From Gammaproteobacteria bacterium (GTDB lineage Bacteria > Pseudomonadota > Gammaproteobacteria > SZUA-229): a stretch of 64,000 nt of DNA. The stretch covers positions 176,887 to 240,886 of the forward strand of contig JAPHSS010000020.1 in NCBI GenBank assembly GCA_026195255.1. The letters are read 5' to 3'. Both the position numbers and the translations under genes were made by a program. Positions 1-8,322 of this stretch are shown piece after piece; within the stretch, counting starts at the first letter, position 1, and each line of letters starts with the position of its first letter. The notes beneath the pieces were generated by a model that did no database searches, was not told the origin of the DNA, and saw only the letters and a list, made by a program, of their open reading frames with translations.

Positions 1-758
1 TTCTTTTCAATTACCTTACCAGTAGTCGTATCATCAAGCTTACCGCATAACCAGGCCTTAAAATTTTCGAACGAAGTAAGTGGCTTACCACGGGCATTCA
101 TCTTGATATAAAGCTCATCTGACAGTCCAAATGACTCTAGATTCAGATACTGAAATACAATGCGAGGATTAGTCGTATTTATCAACCGCTCGTAAAGTAC
201 ATCATCGCAACTAGAAAACTGGTGATGCATCGCATTTAACATGGTTAGACATGACTGCACTGTGGGGTCTGACTTCCATGACAAAAAGAACCACTGTTTA
301 TCTATGATCTGTTCTGCTATAGCACTCTGCGTGCCGTTTAAATTTACATCATTAGCTATTGCCAGAGCATTAAAAAATTCTGCGGCACTTACACGTGTTT
401 TGTAAGTAAATTTCGAACCGATGTCAGAAACAAATGACGCCTGAAATGATGCGAGACAACCGTCTTTCATTGCCAGGTACCAATGCAATAAAAACAGGGT
501 AGTTAGTCGCTGCTGCCCATCAAGTACCGAAAATGCGGAACCGTCTCTTCCTTCAAAATTACCGTAGACAAAATCTAGATCTAGTGGCTGTTCTAGATTA
601 TCCTCCAGCAAAGCATCCTTTATAGAGCCGAGGAACTGTCGTCGAACTTCTGCCGCCTCATCCCGACCTTGTGCATAATCGCGTTGCAGGATTGGAATCT
701 GAATGACTTCGACTTCATTCATCAACTCAATAAACGACAGGGTGCTTCCTTCTTTCAT
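1..758 (-). CDS. DUF262-domain protein (GmrSD-like), 3' end cut by window edge
   Basis: This gene is absent from the ORF track because it runs off the left edge. Translating the minus strand from the ATG at 758 gives an open frame to base 1 (about 252 aa). It has the DUF262/ParB-like signatures: an early IPILQRDYAQGR block, VLDGQQRLTTL near residue 70-80, and MNARGKPLTSFENFK further on. These motifs are known from the nucleotide-binding N-terminal domain of GmrSD-type modification-dependent restriction enzymes. The start ATG overlaps the stop of the upstream DUF262 gene (ATGA), so the two are translationally coupled in one operon with hsdM and hsdS. The C-terminal part, where a DUF1524 HNH nuclease domain would lie, is outside the window. 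The family call is firm; an anti-phage role is inferred from context. Confidence 0.85.
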   Translation of the reverse strand, partial: MKEGSTLSFIELMNEVEVIQIPILQRDYAQGRDEAAEVRRQFLGSIKDALLEDNLEQPLDLDFVYGNFEGRDGSAFSVLDGQQRLTTLFLLHWYLAMKDGCLASFQASFVSDIGSKFTYKTRVSAAEFFNALAIANDVNLNGTQSAIAEQIIDKQWFFLSWKSDPTVQSCLTMLNAMHHQFSSCDDVLYERLINTTNPRIVFQYLNLESFGLSDELYIKMNARGKPLTSFENFKAWLCGKLDDTTTGKVIEK

Positions 759-2578
759 GCCGTCACTCCATCTACTACAAATAATGTTGTTAGCATTTCA
801 ACCATCGCAGACTGGTGGTTTTCGCTATCCCGCGCATGCCAGAACATCATATTATCCACACGATCACTATAATATTTGAGGAAAGCATTTTTAGTGCAAA
901 CCGGCACAAATGTAGCGGTCTTATCGAGCCTGATAATACGATTGCGTTTAATGGGAAAAATAGCATTTTGATAACTGCGATTTGTTGAACTATCGAGCAA
1001 CGTTAAATTACCTATAGAATGATCCGTTTCTTCATTACCATCGGGCACATAAATTTCAAGCACACGAGTGAACAGACTTTCGAACGCTACTGAGTCAAAG
1101 GTTTTCCCTGCAATAATGTCTTTTGCGCTTTTAAGAATGTCGGTAAGACTGATAGACAAATCCTCAGACATCGAGCTTTTATCTACAACCTCATTTTCGA
1201 TATAATCAGCTACCCCTTCAAGCCAGGCCTTTTGTCGATCCTTGCTTTTCGGAATCTCACTTGCCACAGATCTTATATGCTCAATATCCCAGGATTCATT
1301 TTTAAAACGATCAAACTGAAATCGAACATTTGTTTTTGCATTAGCTAATAGTGTCGCAACATTAAACAACAACAGCGCCGATACCAATTGCGGCCTTGGC
1401 GAACCATAAGAAAGCTCTGCCAGATATTCATCAATCGACTGCCGTAAATCTGCACGACTCTCATAGCTATTTATCTCCTTTAATCCTGGCATTGATCTTT
1501 TGAAAACCATATTTGCCAGTTCATGACGATATTCTTGTTTAGTAGCGCATACTTGAAAGTCGTTCAATAAATCGTTTACCTTAGCCCCCGTAGAAACCAG
1601 GTAACCGATCAGGTGAAAGATTGTTCTGTCTTCATGCCACTCTCTTAAGGTCATAAAGCATCGTTTTACTTTTTCCCAATTTCTCTCAATCGATTCATCA
1701 CTTTCAGAGAGCCAGCGTGAAAAAGTGAGAAACACAAAAAAGGGATCGTATTTTGGGATTGCCTGATCATCATTAGTTAACTGACCGGCCACAAGATCTA
1801 GCACAAATTCGATGCGATTTGCCTGCATCTTCTTGTTACTAATAAAAAACCAGAAATCATCCGACTGAAGTGCGCGTTCAATTTCATCCCATTCCTGTGC
1901 AATTCTGAGTTGGCCAAGGTAACGGTCGCTGTCGTTAAAATTACTGCCTTTCAAAAATAACGCTTTAATCAGTTCGGCATTGGTGAGTGGAATTTTCCCA
2001 AGGTTAAGCCGGGTAAACACAGCAGTTACATCCGTATCCTCATTGATCTGATACCAGATTACTTTTACGTTTTTACCACTATCATCGTCATTCAACAGCG
2101 TTTGTACAAACTTGATTTTGTAGGTTCCATCACGCGCTTCAAACCATTCCTGAATAGCTTGACGAGCCTCGTACATATAATAAAAGTCAACATTATCCAT
2201 GTGACGACTTTCATCAATGTCTTCCAGATAAATAGCACTATCCGGGCGTGTTTCATAACGCAGGCTGTAACGCTCTTTACCAATCATCGCAAGGATATCT
2301 TTCAGGTAACTCAGTATGATGTGTATGGTCGTCAACCGTTGCTGACCATCTACCAATTCCCACTCACCATCACGTTTCTTCACCACCACCGGCTGCAAAC
2401 AATAAAATGCGCTCTTTGAACTCTCTTCACTCTGCTTCTGAAATTCATAGATATCATCAAGCAGCTCAGTAACCTGGCGACGCGTCCAACGGTAACCTCG
2501 TTGATAGGCTGGAATATAAAACGACTCGCTTAATAGTTCATTGACGGGCTTCAGCACCAGGTCATTATTTGTCGGCAT
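755..2578 (-). CDS. DUF262 + DUF1524 (HNH) protein, GmrSD-like
   Basis: 607 aa, the size of single-chain GmrSD-type proteins. N-terminal DUF262: IPAYQRGYRW at about 22-31 and LVDGQQRLTT at about 75-84. C-terminal DUF1524 HNH-like nuclease: WDIEHI at 430-435, then IGNLTLL near 522-528 and a following N...KRNR block, the usual order of catalytic and structural residues. Family members cleave modified DNA or act as accessory defence nucleases using nucleotide hydrolysis. It overlaps hsdS by 14 bp and the next DUF262 gene by 4 bp, so it belongs to the type I restriction-modification transcript. Whether it works with HsdMS or independently cannot be seen here. All key motifs are intact. Confidence 0.88.
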   Translation of the reverse strand: MPTNNDLVLKPVNELLSESFYIPAYQRGYRWTRRQVTELLDDIYEFQKQSEESSKSAFYCLQPVVVKKRDGEWELVDGQQRLTTIHIILSYLKDILAMIGKERYSLRYETRPDSAIYLEDIDESRHMDNVDFYYMYEARQAIQEWFEARDGTYKIKFVQTLLNDDDSGKNVKVIWYQINEDTDVTAVFTRLNLGKIPLTNAELIKALFLKGSNFNDSDRYLGQLRIAQEWDEIERALQSDDFWFFISNKKMQANRIEFVLDLVAGQLTNDDQAIPKYDPFFVFLTFSRWLSESDESIERNWEKVKRCFMTLREWHEDRTIFHLIGYLVSTGAKVNDLLNDFQVCATKQEYRHELANMVFKRSMPGLKEINSYESRADLRQSIDEYLAELSYGSPRPQLVSALLLFNVATLLANAKTNVRFQFDRFKNESWDIEHIRSVASEIPKSKDRQKAWLEGVADYIENEVVDKSSMSEDLSISLTDILKSAKDIIAGKTFDSVAFESLFTRVLEIYVPDGNEETDHSIGNLTLLDSSTNRSYQNAIFPIKRNRIIRLDKTATFVPVCTKNAFLKYYSDRVDNMMFWHARDSENHQSAMVEMLTTLFVVDGVTA

Positions 2579-3971
2579 AACTAGTCTCCCTGCCAGTTGC
2601 GAGTCGAGTTTTGCCCGTAAGCAATTCCTGCATCATTCCCTGTTTGATTTGGCGGAATTTGTTGTGGCGTTGTTGCAGGGTCTGGATTTCCTCATCCATG
2701 TCGGACAGGATCGTGGCGATGGCGGTTTGTTCTTTTTTGGACGTTGGGCTTGTATACTTTGTTCCGCCAAATTCTGTTTTATTTACTATAGGTACGGCCT
2801 GTTCACCCGCGAGAATTTTTACCTTCGGAGCAATGTAATCTAATACATAATAAATAAACTCCTCATCATCAACATCGTTAGGAAATACAGCATTAATTTG
2901 CTGATTTGATGTTAAATCAATTTGAGCGATCCCTGTTTTACCGATCGTTGATCCTATGCAAGCAAATAATGTACTACCTGCAGGAAATCTTCTTGCCAGC
3001 ATAAAACCTTTTCGTGATAGCTTTTTATCCGTATCTCCAATGTACTTATGACCACCTAAATCAACTGGACTAACGAATAAATAGTGCTCTCCATAATTTG
3101 ATGAATCTGAGGTTGGTGGCGTATTGCCTGTTGCTAGCTGATGTCGTGTTGCTATTGTTGTAATCTCCCAATCCTCCGGCACTTCTCCCAACTCGGTTTG
3201 TTTGTATCCTTTTTTCGTGCCGTCTGGGTGGCGGGCGAATTGAGGCAGGCGGGTGCGGCCGGTGAGCAGTTGCTGCATGGTGGCGGTTTTGATGGCCTGT
3301 TTTTTGCTGATGAGTTTTTCCTGCGCGTTGATCAGCGCGTCTACGTCGGAGAGGGCGTTGGCGATGGCGGTTTGTTCTAGCTGCGGGGGAACAGCAAATG
3401 AAATTGAACGTACACTATTCAAGTTCATTCCTGCTTTTGCGCCTTGATCCGAGCTTCCACGGAAAAGTTTTTGAATATTCTCGCTAGCTAGAAAATAGGC
3501 TACATATTTTTTATCGACATTATCGCCAAAGAATCGTACTAATGAAATATGCTGATTTATATAAGCTGGCTTAGCCAGTTTCTCATCTACATAACCAATA
3601 ATCCCAATGTCTGCAGTAATAGAGACTAATATATCTCCATCGAGAAGTTGAGTCCTCTTGCCTTCAGCTGATTGCTCTGGAAGCGAAACGTATTTCGTAT
3701 CGCTCATATCTAAATAAATAGACTCTCGGCCTAAGTTTGTAATCCGAACAAATGGGTCACCATGTGCTGAATAGTATTCAGCCCACCCTCTTGACCCACT
3801 CGTCACGAATGGGTTGAAGTATCCTATAGATTTAACTTCCCAATCCTCCGGCACAACCCCCACCTCAGTCTGCTTATAGCCCGGCGGTACAACACTCCCT
3901 TGCCCGAGTTCCCCCGCCTTTGTGATTAGATAATCTATCGAAGCCTCGGCAACTTGATCCGTCACACTCAT
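2565..3971 (-). CDS. hsdS: Type I restriction-modification specificity subunit HsdS
   Basis: 468 aa with the two-fold repeated layout of HsdS: target-recognition domain, conserved spacer helix, second target-recognition domain, distal conserved helix. Each half opens with a near-identical block (GYKQTEVGVVPEDWE and GYKQTELGEVPEDWE). Each ends with a matching helix (QTAIANALSDVDALI...QQLLTGRTRLP and QTAIATILSDMDEEI...QELLTGKTRL). HsdS sets the bipartite DNA target of the methyltransferase and nuclease complex. Its ATG overlaps the hsdM stop by 4 bp, typical coupling. The TRDs are the variable part and the target cannot be read from sequence. The reading frame is intact. Confidence 0.93.
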   Translation of the reverse strand: MSVTDQVAEASIDYLITKAGELGQGSVVPPGYKQTEVGVVPEDWEVKSIGYFNPFVTSGSRGWAEYYSAHGDPFVRITNLGRESIYLDMSDTKYVSLPEQSAEGKRTQLLDGDILVSITADIGIIGYVDEKLAKPAYINQHISLVRFFGDNVDKKYVAYFLASENIQKLFRGSSDQGAKAGMNLNSVRSISFAVPPQLEQTAIANALSDVDALINAQEKLISKKQAIKTATMQQLLTGRTRLPQFARHPDGTKKGYKQTELGEVPEDWEITTIATRHQLATGNTPPTSDSSNYGEHYLFVSPVDLGGHKYIGDTDKKLSRKGFMLARRFPAGSTLFACIGSTIGKTGIAQIDLTSNQQINAVFPNDVDDEEFIYYVLDYIAPKVKILAGEQAVPIVNKTEFGGTKYTSPTSKKEQTAIATILSDMDEEIQTLQQRHNKFRQIKQGMMQELLTGKTRLATGRETSYADK

Positions 3972-6382
3972 AACTCCAGCCCCATGCCCTTAAGATGTCC
4001 AGTCACTTTGTCACTCATCATCACGACGTTCTGTTCGATCATCGGCAGCGGTTCGGCATAGCGCTCTTCCAACTCTTTAACACGGCTGGCCATTTGCTGG
4101 GTGATGCGCTCAATTTCTGCCTGAATATTCGCACTAAGTCTGGCAAGCCACTTGTCTTCTACAATCAGGGTTTTGATATCATCTTCTGATAGTGTTGCGT
4201 AGTGTTTAAATACAGATAGATCCAGTGCTTCCTGCGCTTCTTTTAATGCTTTCTTGCCATCGGTTTCAGATTCAAATAATTTTCTGGCCTGTTTGAGCGC
4301 CGCTTTTTCGTCTTTATCTATGGTAATTTTCAATCGTGATGCAATGGAGGCTTTGGTGACTTTTTCTTTATCGTTAAGTGCTTCGCTTAACAGGCCATCT
4401 TCACCGGAATGCTCCTCAATAAAACTTTCCAGCTCCTGTGTGGCTGCATCCAGTTCAATCTGAATATTATCGATGTTAACCTGCTCTTTTTTGAAGTAAC
4501 GCGCCACGATTAATGCTGGTGGAATCAGCTCGGCTTTATATTTTGCTTTTTTGATTATCAGATCAGGCGCTTCTTTAAGCTTCTCGCCTTTTTTGGCAAC
4601 TAACTCACGCAATACTTTGCCTGCTGGCCAGCCATCCTGCACCAGTACGTAGACATCGTCTTGCATTACCTCTGCCCAGTAGTCCATGAGGATCTGGTAA
4701 ACATCATATTTGCTGAGCAGAGGTTGCTCTGTGTAAGCGCTTAACAGTTCTTCACTGATACGCTGAATAATGGCTTTGGGTTGATCACCGGTTTGAATAT
4801 TTGCCAGCGCGACCTGTTTGCACCACTGGGTAAACGGTTGCAGGCTTTGTGTGGCGAAGGCGATAAATTCTGCATGATTTAAGATGCTGGTTTTCACCTG
4901 ACTGGCTTCGACCAGACCTTTGCTGTAACCGTTGCGATCATCTTTAAACAGGGTAGCGCGAATACTGGGGAATACTTTCCAGTAATGTTCCAGTGCATCG
5001 ATATCACGATTGGGGATGCCACCTTGCAGGTGGGCGCTGAGGTCGTGCAGGTCTTCCGGCTCACTACTGTCGATATAACGCGGAATATTCAGGTTGTAAT
5101 CATTCGCGGCGATTTCACTCAGTGCCACCATACGGCTATAACGTGGCAGCTCTAACTGTTTTGTAAACACATCAACAATTTTATGGATGTCCTGGCTGCG
5201 CAGGCGGTTTTTATTGCCGTCTTTTATAAATCCCTTGCCGGCATCGATCATAAAAATGCCTTTGCGGGCATTGGCGTGCTGCTTGTCGATAACGATAATG
5301 CAGGCGGGGATGCCGGTGCCGTAAAACAGGTTGGCGGGCAGGCCGATAATGCCTTTTATATAACCCTGCTTAATTAAGTTCTCGCGGATGCGAGCTTCGG
5401 CATTGCCCCGAAACAACACACCGTGAGGCAGAATAACCGCACCCTTGCCGGTGCTTTTCAGGCTTTTGATTATGTGCAGTAAAAAAGTGTAATCACCGTT
5501 TTTCTCAGGCGGAATACCCCAGGTGAAACGATTAAACTCATCTTCCTGTGGGTTGATGCCGCTGGTCCAGTTTTTATTGGAGAACGGAGGATTGGCCACC
5601 GCAAAATCGAAGGTTCTCAGTTTGCCATTGGCGTCTTTCCACTGCGGGTCCACAAGGGTATTTCCTTTCCAGATTTTAGCAGTGGCATTGTTATGCAAAA
5701 TCATGTTCATGCGCGCCAGGGCGCTGGTGGCATTATCCATTTCCTGACCGAAAATAGACAGGCCACGGGGCGCTTCATCGCTGGCCTTTAACAGCAGCGA
5801 ACCGGAACCGCAGGTAGGGTCATAAACGGTTTCTGACTGATCGGTTTCGGCATGAATGCCAATGACTTTTGAAAGAATACGGGAGACTTCCGATGGGGTA
5901 TAAAACTGCCCCTTACTCTTGCCGGATTCGGTCGCGAAATGGCGCATTAAATATTCGTAGGCGTCACCCAGCAGATCATCACCCTCGGCGCGGTTTGCGG
6001 AGAGATCCATCCCTTCGAATAGTCCGATTAGCTTGCTTAGGCGATCTACCATTTCCTTGCCTTTACCGAGTTTATCTTCATCATTAAAGTCGGCAACATC
6101 GATGACGCCTTTAAGATCATTCTCTTCGGCAAGGGCGCTGATGATGATATTGATTTTGTCACCAATTTCTTTATCACCCTTGAGCGCGACCATGTCGTCG
6201 AAGCTGGCCCCCTGTGGGATAAGGATCATACCGTGGGGGTCACCCTTGTATTTATCCGAGACGTATTTCATAAAGAGCATGGTGAGCACGAAGTCCTTGT
6301 ACTGGGATGCATCCATGCCGCCGCGCAGTTCGTCGCAGCTTGCCCAGAGGGAGGAGTAGAGTTCTGTCTTTTTGATGGCCAT
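3968..6382 (-). CDS. hsdM: Type I restriction-modification DNA methyltransferase subunit HsdM
   Basis: 804 aa, longer than the common ~500-aa HsdM because of a long C-terminal charged, helical extension. N-terminal HsdM_N helical domain about 1-145; N6-adenine methyltransferase domain about 150-480 with GQFYTPSEV at 158-166, SAM motif I DPTCGSGS at 188-195, and catalytic motif IV NPPF at 264-267. It methylates adenine at the HsdS-defined site. It is the second gene of the minus-strand operon, 38 bp after the XRE gene. hsdR is not in the window; it may lie beyond base 1, after the DUF262 genes. The C-terminal ~300 residues look coiled-coil-like (repeated KKAKYK, KEAQEAL-type stretches). Confidence 0.94.
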   Translation of the reverse strand: MAIKKTELYSSLWASCDELRGGMDASQYKDFVLTMLFMKYVSDKYKGDPHGMILIPQGASFDDMVALKGDKEIGDKINIIISALAEENDLKGVIDVADFNDEDKLGKGKEMVDRLSKLIGLFEGMDLSANRAEGDDLLGDAYEYLMRHFATESGKSKGQFYTPSEVSRILSKVIGIHAETDQSETVYDPTCGSGSLLLKASDEAPRGLSIFGQEMDNATSALARMNMILHNNATAKIWKGNTLVDPQWKDANGKLRTFDFAVANPPFSNKNWTSGINPQEDEFNRFTWGIPPEKNGDYTFLLHIIKSLKSTGKGAVILPHGVLFRGNAEARIRENLIKQGYIKGIIGLPANLFYGTGIPACIIVIDKQHANARKGIFMIDAGKGFIKDGNKNRLRSQDIHKIVDVFTKQLELPRYSRMVALSEIAANDYNLNIPRYIDSSEPEDLHDLSAHLQGGIPNRDIDALEHYWKVFPSIRATLFKDDRNGYSKGLVEASQVKTSILNHAEFIAFATQSLQPFTQWCKQVALANIQTGDQPKAIIQRISEELLSAYTEQPLLSKYDVYQILMDYWAEVMQDDVYVLVQDGWPAGKVLRELVAKKGEKLKEAPDLIIKKAKYKAELIPPALIVARYFKKEQVNIDNIQIELDAATQELESFIEEHSGEDGLLSEALNDKEKVTKASIASRLKITIDKDEKAALKQARKLFESETDGKKALKEAQEALDLSVFKHYATLSEDDIKTLIVEDKWLARLSANIQAEIERITQQMASRVKELEERYAEPLPMIEQNVVMMSDKVTGHLKGMGLEL

Positions 6383-6420
6383 ATGGTCTGGTTCTGCCTT
6401 TATTTATTTCTATCTATATT

Positions 6421-6801
6421 TTATTTTCTACTTAACAAACTTATCAGCAAGGCAGCCAGCGCCCCGCCCACAAGCAGATGCCCTACACCGGGTCCCTGTT
6501 CTTTTGCCTGTGTCGTATTGCCGCGTAACTGAGGTACGACTTCAACCCCGTTGGATTTTAACTCTAACACGGTGGCATTAAGCTGCCGACTGAGTTCTTC
6601 CCCTGGCAATTGCAGCGATGCGGCGGCCTGATACATCTGATCGACAGAAAATGAGGATTTTCCACCTTCAAGGCGGCTATAACTGGCCTGTGATAAACCC
6701 ATTCGGTCGGCCATATCCTTTTGCTCTATACCTTGCCTTTTTCTGATATTAGCCAACACCACACCCAATACAGCTGAATATGTGGTTTGCTCAGTGCTCA
6801 T
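6421..6801 (-). CDS. XRE-family HTH regulator with C-terminal membrane segment
   Basis: 126 aa. Residues about 14-70 form a Cro/C1-type helix-turn-helix (RKRQGIEQKDMADRMGLSQASYSRLEGGK). The last ~20 residues are hydrophobic and end in SRK (HLLVGGALAALLISLL), which looks like a tail anchor. It lies 38 bp upstream of hsdM on the same strand, the position of a controller (C) protein. It is divergent from the LRAT-like gene, and a perfect 15-bp inverted repeat sits in the shared promoter region. I infer that it autoregulates and controls both sides. A membrane-anchored XRE regulator is uncommon. The tail resembles the end of the divergent LRAT-like protein (GGALAGLAIHNVSRK). Confidence 0.8.
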   Translation of the reverse strand: MSTEQTTYSAVLGVVLANIRKRQGIEQKDMADRMGLSQASYSRLEGGKSSFSVDQMYQAAASLQLPGEELSRQLNATVLELKSNGVEVVPQLRGNTTQAKEQGPGVGHLLVGGALAALLISLLSRK

Positions 6802-6842
6802 AATTTATCTTCACTATTTTTCTTCGCCATTATTGACATTGA

Positions 6843-6884
6843 ATATAATTACGTTTAACGTATATACTTTAAACGTAATTATAT
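6843..6884. promoter_or_regulatory. Perfect 15-bp inverted repeat, probable operator
   Basis: ATATAATTACGTTTA (6843-6857) and its exact reverse complement (6870-6884) are separated by 12 nt. The repeat lies between the divergent XRE and LRAT-like genes and ends just before the SD of the latter. The left arm plus spacer also contains the small palindrome ACGTTTAACGT. Position and symmetry fit the operator of the XRE regulator, but no binding data exist. Confidence 0.7.
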
Positions 6885-6897
6885 AGGAGAAATGAAT

Positions 6898-7380
6898 ATG
6901 CATTCTAAACTTAAAATGGGTGATTTGCTACATCGAAGCAAAGGCATTGCGCAACATGCTGGCGTATACATGGGTAATATGCAGGTACTCCATAATCAAC
7001 CCGATAGAGGAACTGTAATCACCTCCTTTTCGGAGTACGCAGAGGGAAAAGAAGTGAAAGTCGTAAGCACTGAAGCTACCGATATGCAACAGCTGGCTAA
7101 GCGCAATGAAGACATTGTAAGTAATAAGGTCCAGTACCAGCTATTTAATAATAATTGCGAACACCTGGCAAACTACCTCATTTTTGGCCGCAAAATGAGT
7201 CCTCAGATACAGGCTACAATAACTGGCCTGATCTCTACTGCACTTATTCGCAGCCAATTTAAGAGTGGACACTGGTTACTTTGGCTTGCTGGTGGCGCAC
7301 TAGCCGGATTAGCAATTCACAATGTCAGCAGAAAATATGATTTTACTATTGCACCCGATACTCTCCAGGTAGCGTTATGA
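6898..7380 (+). CDS. LRAT/NC-type (NlpC/P60-like superfamily) protein with membrane tail
   Basis: About 160 aa. LRAT/HRASLS-type papain-like fold signatures: QHAGVYMG (His of the first core strand) near residue 20, a second His in QVLHN, and the nucleophile block NNNCEHLANYL near residue 87. This gives the His-His-Cys triad of lecithin:retinol acyltransferase-like phospholipases and acyltransferases. The C-terminus has two hydrophobic stretches, about 107-120 and 126-145. The ORF track begins at 6892, but AGGAG at 6885-6889 is only 2 nt from that ATG and 8 nt from the ATG at 6898, so I choose 6898. It is divergent from the XRE-hsdMS operon. A role as lipid-modifying effector or membrane toxin is inference. 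Confidence 0.78.
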   Translation: MHSKLKMGDLLHRSKGIAQHAGVYMGNMQVLHNQPDRGTVITSFSEYAEGKEVKVVSTEATDMQQLAKRNEDIVSNKVQYQLFNNNCEHLANYLIFGRKMSPQIQATITGLISTALIRSQFKSGHWLLWLAGGALAGLAIHNVSRKYDFTIAPDTLQVAL

Positions 7381-7471
7381 ACTTTGACCTGCCTCTGGCA
7401 GTTAATACTCGCGTATCGTCAATGCTCGCAAATAAAAGCATTTATGCTGTTATATTCCGCAGAGAAATAAC

Positions 7472-7488
7472 CGCTATTTTAAATAGCG
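7472..7488. repeat. Short palindrome downstream of the LRAT-like gene
   Basis: CGCTATTTTAAATAGCG is a perfect odd palindrome about 90 bp after the LRAT-like stop. It could be a weak terminator stem or a protein-binding site. There is no T-run, so no function is assigned. Confidence 0.35.
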
Positions 7489-7535
7489 CCTCAAGACGCA
7501 GACATATTAAACCCTGATATTTAAATCTAAACACA

Positions 7536-7555
7536 ATTTATACTACCGTATAAAT
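7536..7555. promoter_or_regulatory. 8-bp inverted repeat upstream of brnT, candidate operator
   Basis: ATTTATAC-TACC-GTATAAAT is a perfect 8-bp inverted repeat ending about 58 bp before the brnT ATG. BrnA antitoxins are known to repress their own operon as DNA-binding proteins, so this is a reasonable operator. The assignment rests on position and symmetry only. Confidence 0.5.
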
Positions 7556-7613
7556 ACCTCGACAATAACAAACATTATAAATATCATTAACTGAAAAACT
7601 TTAAAGGGATGTC

Positions 7614-7898
7614 ATGCTATACAATTGGGATGAAAACAAACGAAACTCCAATATTCAGAAACATGGTATTGATTTTGTTGATGCAGCAGAAATATTCAGT
7701 GATCCGAATAGAATTGAAGCGGTTGACGAACGAACCGACTATGGGGAAGAGCGCCTTCAAACCATTGGGTATGCATTACCAGGCATACTTTTTGTCGTTT
7801 ACACCTACAGAGATAACAAATCGAAGCGACGATTAATTTCGGCTAGAAAGGCCAGTAAAAAAGAACAAGCATTATATAACTCTCAAATTGGTCAATAG
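7614..7898 (+). CDS. brnT: BrnT-family toxin (RelE-like ribonuclease fold)
   Basis: 94 aa, normal for BrnT (DUF497). It opens with YNWDENKRNSNIQKHGIDF, the family's W-D-x-x-K...N..KHG signature. The middle has the GEERLQTIGYA strand and the end has RRLISARKASKKE, which holds the Arg residues of the family active site. BrnT toxins cut RNA and stop translation; the partner BrnA neutralises them. The ATG has the SD AAAGGGA at 7603-7609. The 5-nt-longer ORF in another frame (7609) is a shadow. A BrnA-like gene follows 10 bp later. All family motifs look intact. Confidence 0.9.
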   Translation: MLYNWDENKRNSNIQKHGIDFVDAAEIFSDPNRIEAVDERTDYGEERLQTIGYALPGILFVVYTYRDNKSKRRLISARKASKKEQALYNSQIGQ

Positions 7899-7908
7899 GA
7901 TAATGGCA

Positions 7909-8091
7909 ATGACAGAAAGAACATATACATTAGACGAGCTTAAAAACATAATAAGCAAAACAGATTATGAACGCTTAAAAAACATGACCGATGAAGAAAT
8001 CGAACAGGCAGCAAAAGATGATCCTGACAGCAATTTACCCTCCGATGAAGAACTGGAAAAATTCAAGCGAGTAAACCCCAATGACAAATAA
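7909..8091 (+). CDS. BrnA-like antitoxin
   Basis: 60 aa, acidic. The segment TDYERLKNMTDEEIEQAAKDDPDS resembles the start of BrnA antitoxins (W..l..mtDeeI....DPD). The family normally ends in a ribbon-helix-helix DNA-binding part; here the tail LPSDEELEKFKRVNPNDK is short, so this may be a reduced BrnA. Three starts are possible. AGGA at 7897-7900 is 8 nt from the ATG at 7909 but only 2 nt from the ATG at 7903, so I prefer 7909 over the track start at 7888. It lies 10 bp after brnT, the usual toxin-first order. Confidence 0.72.
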   Translation: MTERTYTLDELKNIISKTDYERLKNMTDEEIEQAAKDDPDSNLPSDEELEKFKRVNPNDK

Positions 8092-8245
8092 ACCTAAAGC
8101 CATAAAGAAAGAAACAGGCAAGACTAACTGGAATAAAGTCATTACACAAACGGATAGTGAAATCCTACGTAACATTAAAACCGACCCGGACAGCGCAACA
8201 TTGACTAATAAAAAATATTATAAGCCTGAAAAAAACAGTAACTAG
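8081..8245 (+). CDS. Second small BrnA-like protein, too short for the ORF track
   Basis: 54 aa read directly from the sequence: starts MTNKPKAIKK, then TNWNKVITQTDSEILRNIKTDPDSATL, ending at TAG 8243-8245. It overlaps the end of the preceding BrnA-like gene by 11 bp in another frame. The W-n-x-V...TD-x-EI...DPDS spacing matches both BrnA and the preceding protein (TDYERLKNMTDEEI...DPDS). The two are probably tandem homologues within one toxin-antitoxin operon. It is lysine-rich at the N-terminus. The function is inferred from position and this motif only. Confidence 0.55.
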   Translation: MTNKPKAIKKETGKTNWNKVITQTDSEILRNIKTDPDSATLTNKKYYKPEKNSN

Positions 8246-8322
8246 CTATATGAAGTAGAGGCAATTGGCGATATATATGATTAAATTAATAAGTAAATTC
8301 TGAAATTCTGGGGACACAATAC

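Noticed and set aside
669-872. 67-aa plus-strand ORF over the junction of the DUF262 genes
   Set aside because: It lies antisense to two well-supported overlapping genes; codon pattern and motifs favour the minus strand.
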